Numbered from the stretch's first letter, positions 34,681 to 42,818 are shown. The stretch: 64,000 nucleotides of DNA from Mariniradius saccharolyticus AK6 (GCF_000330725.2 NZ_AMZY02000011.1:62001-126000), one strand, 5' to 3'. Notes: generated by a model from the sequence alone, not told the origin. A program made the numbers and translations.

Positions 34681-34850
34681 TATCGTTCGAGTTTGAGTTG
34701 GATCATCTTCAAAACCTCCTCCGTGACTTCACGGACGATCTCCTGCTTCATTCCCTCCAAATCCGTGGAACTGGCCGACGGGATTTCCGACGGCGTTTCC
34801 CTTGGACCGACGGCGGCCCTGATTTGGAGTTCCCTGATTTCTAGTGGCAT
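34680..34850 (-). CDS. DUF5908-type small eCIS protein (56 aa)
   Basis: A 56-residue frame found by reading the gap between the tube and LysM genes. It begins M-P-L-E-I-R-E-L-Q-I-R-A and ends in an amphipathic helix (M-K-Q-E-I-V-R-E-V-T-E-E-V-L-K-M-I). The M-P-(L/I)-E-I-R-E-L start is the mark of the DUF5908 proteins that lie at this place in Bacteroidota eCIS clusters (the Pvc6 slot). It overlaps the LysM gene by 1 nt and starts 16 nt after the second tube gene. Role unknown; the family is short enough to be missed by automatic annotation. Confidence 0.85.
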   Translation of the reverse strand: MPLEIRELQIRAAVGPRETPSEIPSASSTDLEGMKQEIVREVTEEVLKMIQLKLER

Positions 34851-34866
34851 TTTTTTCTACATGAAT

Positions 34867-35364
34867 TTAGATACCGATGCTTCCCGATGCGCTTACACTT
34901 CCTGCCATCGATAGCGCGGAATCCACGCTGATGATGTTGAAATACTGATAGCTGAGTGTAATCGACTCCACCACGATGGAACTTTGCTCCGCGTTGAAAC
35001 TGGACACGGACCATTTCTTCGGGATGGCATTGACCACATACCAGGATTGGATCGGGATGTGGTTCTCGTTGAGGAGGCTGATGATGATGTTGACCGGTTC
35101 GAAGACGAAGTTTTCGAAGGCGTTTTTGCACCACATCAGGATACCCGAGCCGATAAACATGCCGCGCTTCAGCACAATGTCCGTGTACCTCGCTTTGACC
35201 GGTAGCTGCCAATCAAAGCGGTTTTGGCCTCCTTCGGCAAAGGTTTCCATCTGCATTTCCATATCCAATCCGCTGACCTCCTGAAAGCGGAAGTCATTGG
35301 GAGTCTGTGGAAACAACTGGAACACGACCGAGAAATGAAAACCAACAGGTGGGTAGGTGAACAT
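34867..35364 (-). CDS. Tail tube-like protein 2 (gp19/Pvc5-like)
   Basis: A 165-residue T4 gp19-type tube protein: F-R-F-Q-E-V-S-G-L-D near the N terminus, then I-V-L-K-R-G-M-F and I-I-I-S-L-L-N-E-N-H-I-P-I. Unlike tube protein 1 it has an Ala/Ser/Gly tail (S-M-A-G-S-V-S-A-S-G-S). In the Pvc/Afp series the second tube paralogue caps the baseplate end of the tube. It lies 2 nt after tube protein 1. Confidence 0.9.
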   Translation of the reverse strand: MFTYPPVGFHFSVVFQLFPQTPNDFRFQEVSGLDMEMQMETFAEGGQNRFDWQLPVKARYTDIVLKRGMFIGSGILMWCKNAFENFVFEPVNIIISLLNENHIPIQSWYVVNAIPKKWSVSSFNAEQSSIVVESITLSYQYFNIISVDSALSMAGSVSASGSIGI

Positions 35365-35366
35365 GC

Positions 35367-35798
35367 CTATTCATTGATCATGGTGAGACCTTCGTGTGCG
35401 ACCTCCATCGTCTCGATGGCGACTTCATTGCCGGTAGCATTGAGGTCGGTGGATTGCACTTTGATGGGCCAGGCATTTTTGACCCGCCACACGACCACCG
35501 GGGCGTGGCTCTCATCAAGGAGGGAAATAATGAGGTCCCGACGCTCGATGGTATTGAGCGCGACGGTATTCCACCATGTGTAGAATTCGTTGTCTCCTTT
35601 GAAAATGCCGCGCTTGAGTGTGATATTCGAAAAGCTCTGCATACCCGGCATTTTGATTTTGTGGTATTCCGGACTTGCGCCGTCTCTGTATTCGATGGGC
35701 TCGATGGTCACTTCGAGGCCTGACACTTCGCTGAATCCGATTTTGGTTCCACCCCAATCAACTTGGAAGTGAAACTTGGGAAGAGGATAATTTGCCAT
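35367..35798 (-). CDS. Tail tube protein 1 (gp19/Pvc1-like)
   Basis: A 143-residue protein with the tube fold markers F-S-E-V-S-G-L-E-V, I-T-L-K-R-G-I-F-K-G-D and L-I-I-S-L-L-D-E-S-H-A-P-V. The start at 35798 (M-A-N-Y-P-L-P-K-F-H-F) is the family start; longer in-frame starts only add a hydrophobic, unrelated stretch. It is the gene after the sheath and so the probable main inner-tube subunit through which cargo passes. Confidence 0.92.
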   Translation of the reverse strand: MANYPLPKFHFQVDWGGTKIGFSEVSGLEVTIEPIEYRDGASPEYHKIKMPGMQSFSNITLKRGIFKGDNEFYTWWNTVALNTIERRDLIISLLDESHAPVVVWRVKNAWPIKVQSTDLNATGNEVAIETMEVAHEGLTMINE

Positions 35799-35841
35799 GA
35801 TTGTCTTTGTTAAAATGTTGAGGACTAAACACTGCACTGCA

Positions 35842-37257
35842 TTAGGATTCCTGCATTTTGTGTGAGAAACGAAGGATGATGAACTCGGCGGGCCTGACGG
35901 CTGCCATTCCTATTTCGACGATTAATCTCCCCTCGAGAATATCGATCGCGGACATGGTTTGCCCCAATCCGCAGCGGACATAAAACGCATGTTCGGGTTT
36001 CGCTCCCGCCAATGCGCCCTGTCTCCAAAGCAGGGTGAGGTAGTTTTCCAGCATCGCCCTGATTTTGACCCAGGTGTTGGCGTCGTTGGGTTCGAATACA
36101 AACTGCATGGTGGCTTTTTTAGATGATTCCTCAACCATGATGAAAAACCTCCTGACGTTGACGTAGCGCCACTCGTTATCGTTGCCCGCAAGTGTCCTCG
36201 CTCCCCAAACCAAAAATCCTTTTCCTTGAAAAAGACGGATCGCGTTGACGGACTTTCCCGAGGTGGGATCAATATTCATAGATCCTTGTTCTGCGTCACT
36301 GATTTTGGCAGTGAGGTCATAGACTGCATTCAAGGACACATTCGCAGGTGCTTTCCAAACACCCCTCGATCCGTCCACGCGCGCATACACTCCCGCCATC
36401 GCCGAGCAAGGATTGAGCGTGGGACTGAGTTTTTCGCGGATTTTGGCGATACAGAAGTTATAGATTGCGGTCTCGCTGGTCTCCAATGTGGACAGCGCCA
36501 CAGCTGCCGCGGCCGTTCCATCAGTCGTAATGGTTACATCCACGTCATCATCGTCATAGATGAAATCGAACGTGGTTTTCAGCGAGGGATAATAGGAAGC
36601 GGCATAGTTGAGTGAGTCATTCTTCGAAAACGCTGTCCTAAATCCGCTGATGGTGGTCGTATTGTTTGTACCAGGAGTATGTACATCCACCAAGGTGAAC
36701 CGATCCTGCAGGCTGGCGCATTGATCGATAGCCGAGGAAACCAAAGTATAGTACTGCGCTTCGGTCAGCGTATTGATCGCATCCGGAAACACGATAATCG
36801 TTGGCTCGTCCTCAGCGGCACAAGCGGTAAGGCCAGCTGTGTAATCATTTGGATCCGCGGTTCCGGAAGAGCTTCCTATTGAAATAATGTAGCAGGGCCC
36901 GCCGCCATTAATGAAGTACATCCTCATGTGATAGTACATGGTGAAGTCTGATGGGTTGGCGATGGCTGCATCGCCTGTCATGGAGACCCTTACACCACTT
37001 TGGGTAGTAATCTCGACGGATACGGTGATTCCCTCTTCGTTTTCAGCTTTCCCAAAATAATTCTCATACTCCTTGAGCGAGAATATCTTGGTCGGTACGT
37101 TTTCCAAGGATTCTCCGATCTCGTTGATGGCGATCTGGGTATAGCCGATAAAGGCCGGAATGGCGGTCTCCACTTGGGCTACCGATGGCGGGAAGAGCGG
37201 GATTTCGTTGATATACACTCCCGGGGTCTTGATGGCGGATTCATTGATTTGTGACAT
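35842..37257 (-). CDS. Contractile tail sheath protein
   Basis: A 471-residue sheath protein. The N terminus has the sheath start T-P-G-V-Y-I-N-E-I-P-L-F-P-P-S-V, used in handshake strands, and I-P-A-F-I-G-Y-T-Q. The conserved C-terminal sheath domain is seen as V-W-G-A-R-T-L, W-R-Y-V-N-V-R-R-F-F and E-P-N-D-A-N-T-W. Only one sheath gene is present, whereas some eCIS have two or three, so the sheath is probably made of a single subunit type. Confidence 0.95.
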   Translation of the reverse strand: MSQINESAIKTPGVYINEIPLFPPSVAQVETAIPAFIGYTQIAINEIGESLENVPTKIFSLKEYENYFGKAENEEGITVSVEITTQSGVRVSMTGDAAIANPSDFTMYYHMRMYFINGGGPCYIISIGSSSGTADPNDYTAGLTACAAEDEPTIIVFPDAINTLTEAQYYTLVSSAIDQCASLQDRFTLVDVHTPGTNNTTTISGFRTAFSKNDSLNYAASYYPSLKTTFDFIYDDDDVDVTITTDGTAAAAVALSTLETSETAIYNFCIAKIREKLSPTLNPCSAMAGVYARVDGSRGVWKAPANVSLNAVYDLTAKISDAEQGSMNIDPTSGKSVNAIRLFQGKGFLVWGARTLAGNDNEWRYVNVRRFFIMVEESSKKATMQFVFEPNDANTWVKIRAMLENYLTLLWRQGALAGAKPEHAFYVRCGLGQTMSAIDILEGRLIVEIGMAAVRPAEFIILRFSHKMQES

Positions 37258-37287
37258 GGTTTACACTTTTAAATGTTGATGATTCTC

Positions 37288-37905
37288 TCACATACTGAAC
37301 TGAATGGTGAACAGGTGCTCATGCTCACGACCGTTGGCTGGCGTATAATTAAGGACTTGGTTGGTTACGTCTGTGTAAAGTCTATGGGTGCTCGATCCCT
37401 CCGTGACGATATCGATGGCCCCAAAATGCCCGCTGAGATTGGAAAAGGTGGTAGTCCAAGTACCAGGTTCCCCTTCTGTAAATTCCCTTACAGGATCGCG
37501 GGAAAGAATTGTACCCAAACTTGCGCCAGTTAGGTTCATCGCATTGGCCGAAGCGCGTACGTTTATCCGAAACCGATACATGTTTTCTTTTCCTTGGGTG
37601 TCATGCACCTCCGTTTGTCTGGCCAAATCCTCCCGCAACTGCAAGAGAAACCTAGCCGAAAAAGCACTCGGCAAGCGGAAATAGGGTATATCGGCATCAG
37701 TTCTGATTCGCACAAAACAGAGAAGATAATCTTGGCGGACCTTGAAGTGGATTTCATGTACCTTGAACAATTTCCTCGTCGTTTCATCGGGCTGCAAGGA
37801 GAGAAGCCCACCCAAAACCCCTCCCGAAGGTCCCGAGGAGGGATACTCCGGATGGGAAAAATGGATTGAAAACAGTTTCTCGTACCTCGAGATGATTCGG
37901 TCCAT
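37288..37905 (-). CDS. Unknown eCIS protein between terminator and sheath genes
   Basis: A 205-residue protein. The start at 37905 follows the DUF4255 stop by 2 nt; longer starts would run into that gene. I see a Gly/Ser/Pro turn (P-S-S-G-P-S-G-G-V-L-G-G-L-L), then beta-rich sequence with F-R-L-P-S-A-F and Y-R-F-R-I-N-V-R-A-S. There is no signal peptide or membrane segment. Its position between the cap/terminator gene and the sheath gene fits the cap-adaptor described for Algoriphagus-type eCIS, but I cannot confirm the family by eye. Confidence 0.65.
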   Translation of the reverse strand: MDRIISRYEKLFSIHFSHPEYPSSGPSGGVLGGLLSLQPDETTRKLFKVHEIHFKVRQDYLLCFVRIRTDADIPYFRLPSAFSARFLLQLREDLARQTEVHDTQGKENMYRFRINVRASANAMNLTGASLGTILSRDPVREFTEGEPGTWTTTFSNLSGHFGAIDIVTEGSSTHRLYTDVTNQVLNYTPANGREHEHLFTIQFSM

Positions 37906-37907
37906 GG

Positions 37908-38495
37908 CTACTTGGTTTTGTTTTTGAATGTGGCTTCGATGGACTTGACGAGCGGAACTTCCATATCCTCCTCTATGGAATCGATATAGGCCATGCGCAT
38001 TTTGTAAATCACGGAGGGAATGTACTTTCCCCCCATAATCGACCATAGCTGGTTCAGTTCCTCAAAACTGGTGGAATGCAGGTCGAAGATGATCTTTTCG
38101 AGGCCCATTGCCGGTAGACCCGGTATTTCCGCTTCTGTGAAAATTGGATTGGCTTGGAAAAAAGAAAGCACTTGGGAAACACGCTGTAGCCCGACGTCAT
38201 ATTGCCTTTTGTTTGCTCCGATCAATACGAAGACATTGAGCAGCAGTGGGGGATGACGTGCGACACCCCGAGGCAAACCATTCACATCCATGATTTGTCG
38301 ATTGGCGGGAAGGTTTCTCAAGGTACTTTCCTGTTGGATGTTCACCACAGATACCACCACGCTATCATTGATGTTGGTACCCTCGTCTTGGGGGGATTCA
38401 GTCAGCGAAAGGTTTCCAAGAACTACATCGGGGGCCATGGTCCCGATATGGGTGTTCAAAAAACCAACAATCGCTGTCAATACTTGATCTATCAT
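37908..38495 (-). CDS. DUF4255 tail terminator/cap protein (Pvc16-like)
   Basis: A 195-residue DUF4255 protein. The start at 38495 gives the family N terminus M-I-D-Q-V-L-T-A-I-V-G-F-L-N. Other marks are P-P-L-L-L-N-V-F-V-L-I-G-A-N and L-N-Q-L-W-S-I-M-G-G-K-Y-I-P-S-V-I-Y-K-M-R. In characterised eCIS, Pvc16/Afp16 closes the far end of the sheath and tube after assembly. It is the first gene of the operon, with two inverted repeats in the 147 bp before it. Confidence 0.93.
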   Translation of the reverse strand: MIDQVLTAIVGFLNTHIGTMAPDVVLGNLSLTESPQDEGTNINDSVVVSVVNIQQESTLRNLPANRQIMDVNGLPRGVARHPPLLLNVFVLIGANKRQYDVGLQRVSQVLSFFQANPIFTEAEIPGLPAMGLEKIIFDLHSTSFEELNQLWSIMGGKYIPSVIYKMRMAYIDSIEEDMEVPLVKSIEATFKNKTK

Positions 38496-38540
38496 GTTGC
38501 GAGACGTCTGAGCTAAAAATCGTTGAAACAAGAAGCACTG

Positions 38541-38557
38541 ATGCTGCGACACAGCAT
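38541..38557. promoter_or_regulatory. Inverted repeat in the eCIS leader
   Basis: ATGCTG, five bases, CAGCAT: a perfect 6-5-6 palindrome 45 bp before the first eCIS gene. Candidate operator, perhaps for the adjacent LuxR-type regulator. Confidence 0.35.
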
Positions 38558-38597
38558 GACTCCTATTTCAAAATTGACCAATTAAACCCGCATTAAA

Positions 38598-38641
38598 ATC
38601 CATGAAAACATTGATTTTCAAAACTCATGGTTTTCATGGAT
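38598..38641 (-). terminator. Long hairpin between the LuxR regulator gene and the eCIS operon
   Basis: ATCCATGAAAAC and GTTTTCATGGAT form a perfect 12-bp stem around 20 bases, 1 bp past the regulator stop. On the minus strand the stem runs into TTTTAAT. It is probably a terminator, which would give the eCIS operon its own promoter; it could also be an attenuator. Confidence 0.6.
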
Positions 38642-38642
38642 A

Positions 38643-39278
38643 TCAGCCCAGCAAGTTGGATGAAATGGCTTCCCTGACGAGTCCGGCGGTATTTCGGACG
38701 CCCATTTTTTGAATGAGATGTAGGCGGTGAGTTTCTACGGTACAAAAACTTATGAAGAGCTTATTCGCAATTTCCTGAGTGGTATGTTCCTCAACGATGA
38801 GCTGCAAAATCTGCTTTTCGCGCTTGGTAAGGTTGTGTTTGGCTTCCTGCGAGGTATTGGATTGGAGCAGATCTTGGACAAAAATCTTGGCGAGCTGCGG
38901 GTCAAGGTAGGTATTTCCAGACCCAGCCTTCACTATTGCCTCCTTGATCTGCTTGATGCCGCAGTTGGGGAGAAAATACCCTACAATGCCCGTCTTGAAA
39001 ATCGCCTTGATGGTTTGGGCATCACGGAACTCACCAAACACAAACACCTTCGTCTTGGCCTGTTGCCGCAGAATGCGTTGGGAGAGTTTGAGAAGGGAAT
39101 CGATTTCCTGCATGACGTCTATCCACACGTATTGGATATTCCGGAAAACTCCCGACTCGAGCGACTTGAGTTCCTTCGTGGACAAGAGGTTTACCTCAGC
39201 CTTCCGCTGAATCTCAAGGTAATTTTGCAGGCCTTTGGAGAGTAAGGTGTTTTCGCCAATGATACAATGCTGCTCCAT
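38643..39278 (-). CDS. LuxR/NarL-type response regulator, probable eCIS regulator
   Basis: A 211-residue protein. The N-terminal ~125 residues resemble a receiver fold, but the phospho-acceptor region is unusual (Q-Y-V-W-I-D-V-M), and the acidic pair near residue 10 is replaced (I-G-E-N-T). The C-terminal GerE helix-turn-helix is clear: L-T-K-R-E-K-Q-I-L-Q-L-I, T-T-Q-E-I-A-N-K-L and T-V-E-T-H-R-L-H-L-I-Q-K-M. No kinase gene lies nearby. It is upstream of and co-directional with the eCIS operon, separated only by a hairpin, so control of the eCIS is likely by position but not shown. Confidence 0.85.
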   Translation of the reverse strand: MEQHCIIGENTLLSKGLQNYLEIQRKAEVNLLSTKELKSLESGVFRNIQYVWIDVMQEIDSLLKLSQRILRQQAKTKVFVFGEFRDAQTIKAIFKTGIVGYFLPNCGIKQIKEAIVKAGSGNTYLDPQLAKIFVQDLLQSNTSQEAKHNLTKREKQILQLIVEEHTTQEIANKLFISFCTVETHRLHLIQKMGVRNTAGLVREAISSNLLG

Positions 39279-39514
39279 GGTAATTGGGTTGAAAAGTGAA
39301 AGAATCTAAAATATACCTCTTCCTAAAACCATCCTGGTACTGCCAAAAATCGGAAGGATAACGATTTTGACCGCCCTTTTTTCCCAGGAACAAAAAAGCT
39401 TCAAGTACGAGGAATTATAAATTTAACGACAAAAATTGAAAAAGTCGATTATTAAAAATTAAATTAATTGAATTAAACAAATAAAAACTATTTCTTAATC
39501 AAGACTTAATTTTT

Positions 39515-40915
39515 CTACTTCAATTCAAATCTTCCTTCACCTTGCTTTTGATAGATTTCCTTCAGCGGCGAAAGGCGGTTGGAAAGGTTTTCAAACAAAC
39601 CATCCTCATCGATGATGATTTGTGGCCTTTCGGTTGAAAAAACCCTAAAGACCTCGGCGGAATTCCGCAGGTCTGTCGTGTCGTTCAGAATGTTTTTGGT
39701 CAAGCTGTAATTCAAATACCGACTCCCAAGCGATGCATCCTGATAATACCCCAAGTCTTCGCCCAAAACCAGGATTCGTTTTCCCCGGGTGGATGCGTGT
39801 TTTTCCATAAATTCAATCGCGTAGGTATTGATTTCCCCTGAGTTTGATTTCAATACAATCCACAGAAAGCCACCAAAAGGGATCCCCAAGATAAAAATCC
39901 AAGACAGTGCCTTCATGAAAGGGCCTTTTTCATAGGCCGCAAACAGCTGAGTCCCAAAATAGGCCATTCCTGGCAAAATCATCACCAACTGATAGGGTGT
40001 GATGCGATTACTCAAAAACAATGACCCCATACCAAACAGAACAAAAAGGAACATCAACTGAAATTGCTTCTGTTGATTGACCGTCTGTGATTGCAACACA
40101 GCACCGACCACAAATCCCATCACAGAAAAAACCATTCCGGGTAAAAACAAGACCAACAAATCCCTCAGGCCCACATGTGCGTACCTGTCCACCCTCCGCG
40201 GATCAATGACAAACTCCTCGAAAAAAATCCAAAGCGAATCATTCCAGAAATAAAAAAGCGCAATGATGGTAAACGGCAGCGAGTAGGCGATCATTGAAAG
40301 GACCAACTGCCTAAAGGAAAACCCACTCACAATTACGCCCGAAATCAACATGAATGGCAAAAAGGTGACCAAAGGAAAATGAAAACATGCCGCGATTCCG
40401 CCAAACAACCCGATCAAAAGAATGGAATCGGAGCCTTCTTTCTGTAGCACGGTTTGGGAAAAAAGGTGCCGCAGCGCCAATACCAAGAAGGTACTTCCCA
40501 TCAAGGCCGGTGAAAGCGTCAGCAAATCAAAGGACAAATGGAACAAAATCACCAAGAGCAGCGCAGGGATGTAGGTATTCTCTTTGAAGGACTTGTAATA
40601 GATGAAAATCCCGTTGAGGTAGGTGATCTGGAACATCGCCAAAACCAGGGCCAAAATCTTCAAGGCCAACCAAGACCTACCGAATGCCAAATGACAAAGC
40701 CAATAAACTGCCGCGGACAAGGGGCCTGTGTCGTCGACAATGTCAATGTACATCGCTTTGCCTTCGGCCATTCTTTCCCCGATAAGCAGCCAGGTCATTT
40801 CCGGTTGCAACATCGGAACCTCCAATACCCAAATGTAAATACCAGTCAAAAAAACCAGGATAGCCATGACGGCAAATAGCCTGAAGGGATCGTTGATTCG
40901 GAAAAAACTGATCAA
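39515..40915 (-). CDS. Multi-pass membrane protein (DUF6427-like)
   Basis: A 466-residue protein with about ten to twelve hydrophobic segments and a soluble C-terminal tail of ~90 residues. The start is a TTG giving M-I-S-F-F-R-I-N-D-P-F-R-L; this N terminus fits the Bacteroidota DUF6427 type better than the ATG at 40867 inside the first helix. E-R-M-A-E-G and the loop Y-I-D-I-V-D-D-T-G-P after the first helix recall GT-C glycosyltransferase-like membrane proteins, so a lipid-linked sugar transferase role is possible. It is divergent from rbfA with a 90-bp gap. Confidence 0.65.
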   Translation of the reverse strand: MISFFRINDPFRLFAVMAILVFLTGIYIWVLEVPMLQPEMTWLLIGERMAEGKAMYIDIVDDTGPLSAAVYWLCHLAFGRSWLALKILALVLAMFQITYLNGIFIYYKSFKENTYIPALLLVILFHLSFDLLTLSPALMGSTFLVLALRHLFSQTVLQKEGSDSILLIGLFGGIAACFHFPLVTFLPFMLISGVIVSGFSFRQLVLSMIAYSLPFTIIALFYFWNDSLWIFFEEFVIDPRRVDRYAHVGLRDLLVLFLPGMVFSVMGFVVGAVLQSQTVNQQKQFQLMFLFVLFGMGSLFLSNRITPYQLVMILPGMAYFGTQLFAAYEKGPFMKALSWIFILGIPFGGFLWIVLKSNSGEINTYAIEFMEKHASTRGKRILVLGEDLGYYQDASLGSRYLNYSLTKNILNDTTDLRNSAEVFRVFSTERPQIIIDEDGLFENLSNRLSPLKEIYQKQGEGRFELK

Positions 40916-40980
40916 GACTTCTGAATTGAAGGACGGGTTAAACTACAGGGCCGAAATTAAGGCTTCCATTTTTAAATCAC

Positions 40981-40988
40981 TAAATTTG
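40981..40988 (+). promoter_or_regulatory. -7 box of rbfA
   Basis: TAAATTTG, an exact TAnnTTTG match 17 nt before the rbfA ATG. No convincing TTG at -33. Confidence 0.45.
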
Positions 40989-41005
40989 CAACAACAATTA
41001 GAATC

Positions 41006-41383
41006 ATGGAAAGCAAAAGACAGCAGAAATACAATAAACTCATTCAAAAGGAATTGGGGGAGATTTTTCAACGTGAGGCTAAGCATATGATCGGCAATGC
41101 ATTTTTGACCGTATCCCGGGTCATCATCAGCCCGGACTTGAGTGTAGCGAGGGTTTATTTAAGTTTTCTCTTGGACAAAGACAAAAAAGTCTTCGACACA
41201 ATCGAAGACCGAAAAAGCGAAATCCGCAAGCACTTGGGCAACCGAATCGGGAAATCAGCCAGAATCGTACCAGAATTGGCCTTGTTCATGGATGAATCCG
41301 GTTCCTATGCACAGCACATGGACAAAGTAATCAGTTCTTTGGACATCCCCGAGGCTAGCGAAGAGGACGAAGAAGAGAATTAA
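41006..41383 (+). CDS. rbfA: Ribosome-binding factor A
   Basis: A 125-residue RbfA. The family pattern is clear: R-Q-Q-K-Y-N-K-L-I-Q-K-E-L-G-E-I-F, then L-T-V-S-R-V-I-I-S-P-D-L-S-V-A-R-V-Y-L-S (KH-like fold) and R-I-V-P-E-L-A-L-F-M-D-E-S. An acidic tail (E-E-D-E-E-E-N) ends the protein. It helps 30S subunit maturation, binding near the 5' end of 16S rRNA, and matters for cold adaptation. Followed after 18 nt by a LolC/E-like permease gene, a pairing common in Bacteroidota. Confidence 0.95.
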   Translation: MESKRQQKYNKLIQKELGEIFQREAKHMIGNAFLTVSRVIISPDLSVARVYLSFLLDKDKKVFDTIEDRKSEIRKHLGNRIGKSARIVPELALFMDESGSYAQHMDKVISSLDIPEASEEDEEEN

Positions 41384-41401
41384 ACCCAACCCCAAGCTGT
41401 T

Positions 41402-42625
41402 TTGAACCTTTCATTTTTCATTGCCTACCGGTATTTCAAAAGCAAAAAGAAACGGAACTTCATCACGGTTCTGTCGCGGATCTCGATGGTGGGAGTGGCT
41501 GTCGGGACTGCGGCGCTGGTGATCGTACTGTCTGTATTCAATGGCCTGGAGGATTTGGTCAAAAGCCTGTATGCGTCCTTTGACGCCGAGATCAAAATCG
41601 AAGCAGCAAAAGGGAAATCATTTCTGGCTGAACCTAATTGGCTGAAAGAAATCGAATCGGTAGAAGGTGTGGAAGTGCTGACCGAAGTGATTGAAGACAA
41701 TGCGCTCTTTCGCTACCGGGACTACCAACACCTCGCACGCATCAAAGGCGTCAGTGACAATTACTTGCAGCAAGGCCGCTTTGAGAAAGGATATATATGG
41801 GGGCAGTTGGATTTCGGCTCGGAGACAAGGCCGATGGCGATTTTGGGAAGAGGTGTAGCTTTCTTTCTCTCTGTGGATTTGGACAATCCAGTCGATCTGT
41901 TGCAAGTATATTATCCAAAAGCGCCTAGAAGTGCCGGTACGATCGACCCCAACCAACTTTACAGCCGGGCGAGTCTGAAACCTGGTGCGTTCTTCAGTGT
42001 CGAAAAGGAATTTGACGACAATTACATTTTGGCCCCCATTTGGTTTGTCAGCGATCTGCTCAACTATGGACAAAAGCGCACCGCTTTGGAAGTGAAAGTG
42101 AGGGAAGGCGAAAACATCCAACAAGTCAAAACACGATTGAAAACCCTTTTGGGAAATGATTTTACGGTAAAAGACACCGACGAGCAGCATGCTGAAATCC
42201 TCCGGACGATCAAGATTGAAAAGCTTTTTGTGTTTCTCACGCTCAGTTTTATCCTCGCCGTAGCTTCCTTCAACATTTTCTTCTCGCTATCCATGCTTGC
42301 CATCGAAAAGAAAAAGGACACCGCGGTCATGGTAGCTATGGGCGCACGACAATCGCTCATTCGAAAAATTTACCTCAAACAAGGCGCAGTCATTGCCCTG
42401 ACTGGTGCTGCAATTGGACTTGTGGTTGGTTTTTTCACCTGTTGGGCACAGGACCAGTTTGGCATCGTCTCATTGGGAATTGCCTCATCGATTGTGGAGA
42501 GCTATCCCGTGAAAATGATTTGGACGGATTTCTTGTGGACAACATTGGCCGTCATCGCCATCACTTTTCTGGCTTCTTTCAGGCCTGCTTGGATCGCCTC
42601 CAAAGTCAGACCTACAGAAATCTAA
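41402..42625 (+). CDS. LolC/LolE-like ABC transporter permease (FtsX family)
   Basis: A 407-residue permease. The TTG start at 41402 gives M-N-L-S-F-F-I-A-Y-R-Y-F-K-S-K-K-K-R-N, the standard N terminus of this family; no ATG is nearby. One membrane helix near 20-45 (V-G-V-A-V-G-T-A-A-L-V-I-V-L-S-V-F-N-G-L), a periplasmic domain to ~270, then three helices with the FtsX core. In enterobacteria LolCDE extracts lipoproteins for delivery to the outer membrane; the partner ATPase (LolD) is not in the window. It is followed by a bidirectional hairpin terminator. Confidence 0.88.
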   Translation: MNLSFFIAYRYFKSKKKRNFITVLSRISMVGVAVGTAALVIVLSVFNGLEDLVKSLYASFDAEIKIEAAKGKSFLAEPNWLKEIESVEGVEVLTEVIEDNALFRYRDYQHLARIKGVSDNYLQQGRFEKGYIWGQLDFGSETRPMAILGRGVAFFLSVDLDNPVDLLQVYYPKAPRSAGTIDPNQLYSRASLKPGAFFSVEKEFDDNYILAPIWFVSDLLNYGQKRTALEVKVREGENIQQVKTRLKTLLGNDFTVKDTDEQHAEILRTIKIEKLFVFLTLSFILAVASFNIFFSLSMLAIEKKKDTAVMVAMGARQSLIRKIYLKQGAVIALTGAAIGLVVGFFTCWAQDQFGIVSLGIASSIVESYPVKMIWTDFLWTTLAVIAITFLASFRPAWIASKVRPTEI

Positions 42626-42633
42626 AAACACAA

Positions 42634-42662
42634 AAAGCTGTGAAACAGAATCTCACAGCTTT
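42634..42662. terminator. Bidirectional terminator between the permease gene and tRNA-like pair
   Basis: AAAGCTGTGA and TCACAGCTTT form a perfect 10-bp stem with a 9-base loop, A-rich on the left and T-ending on the right. It can stop both the rightward permease transcript and the leftward tRNA-like transcript. Confidence 0.7.
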
Positions 42663-42693
42663 AGTCAATTAACAATAAACCCAAAATAACCAG

Positions 42694-42818
42694 CTGTAGG
42701 AGAAGGATTCGAACCTCCACGGGGCAGTTAGGCAAAACACGAGCTCCATGTTTGCTTTGTACTGTGATCCCCACCCCCGAGACAGGGGGGCATGTCTGCC
42801 AATTTCAACACCCTACAG
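42694..42818 (-). tRNA. Class II tRNA-like element, copy 1 (very long variable arm, anticodon GUC by position)
   Basis: On the minus strand the element starts CTGTAGGG and ends TCCTACAG, forming an acceptor stem. The D-arm (TTGAAATTGGCAGACAT) closely follows bacterial tRNA-Leu. The anticodon stem is CCCCC/GGGGG with loop CTGTCTC, placing GTC at positions 34-36 after U33, and U at position 37 where a purine is usual. The T-arm is GGAGG, loop TTCGAAT, CCTTC. The variable region is about 55 nt, instead of the usual 10-24, and folds: GGGG/CCCC at the base and GCAAACA/TGTTTTGC at the tip. CCA is not encoded. A GUC (Asp) anticodon on a Leu-type class II body is not a normal combination. Confidence 0.6.

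Noticed and set aside
15288-38495. Prophage with contractile tail
   Set aside because: No capsid, portal, terminase, integrase, holin or attachment repeats; AAA+ ATPase, DUF4157 and DUF4255 genes are eCIS marks.
15288-38495. Type VI secretion system
   Set aside because: No TssJ, TssL, TssM or ClpV genes and no TssB/TssC split sheath; the sheath is one gene of the eCIS/phage type.
42694-42818. Ordinary tRNA-Leu
   Set aside because: The D-arm fits Leu, but the anticodon position reads GUC, position 73 is G, and the variable arm is more than twice the normal length.
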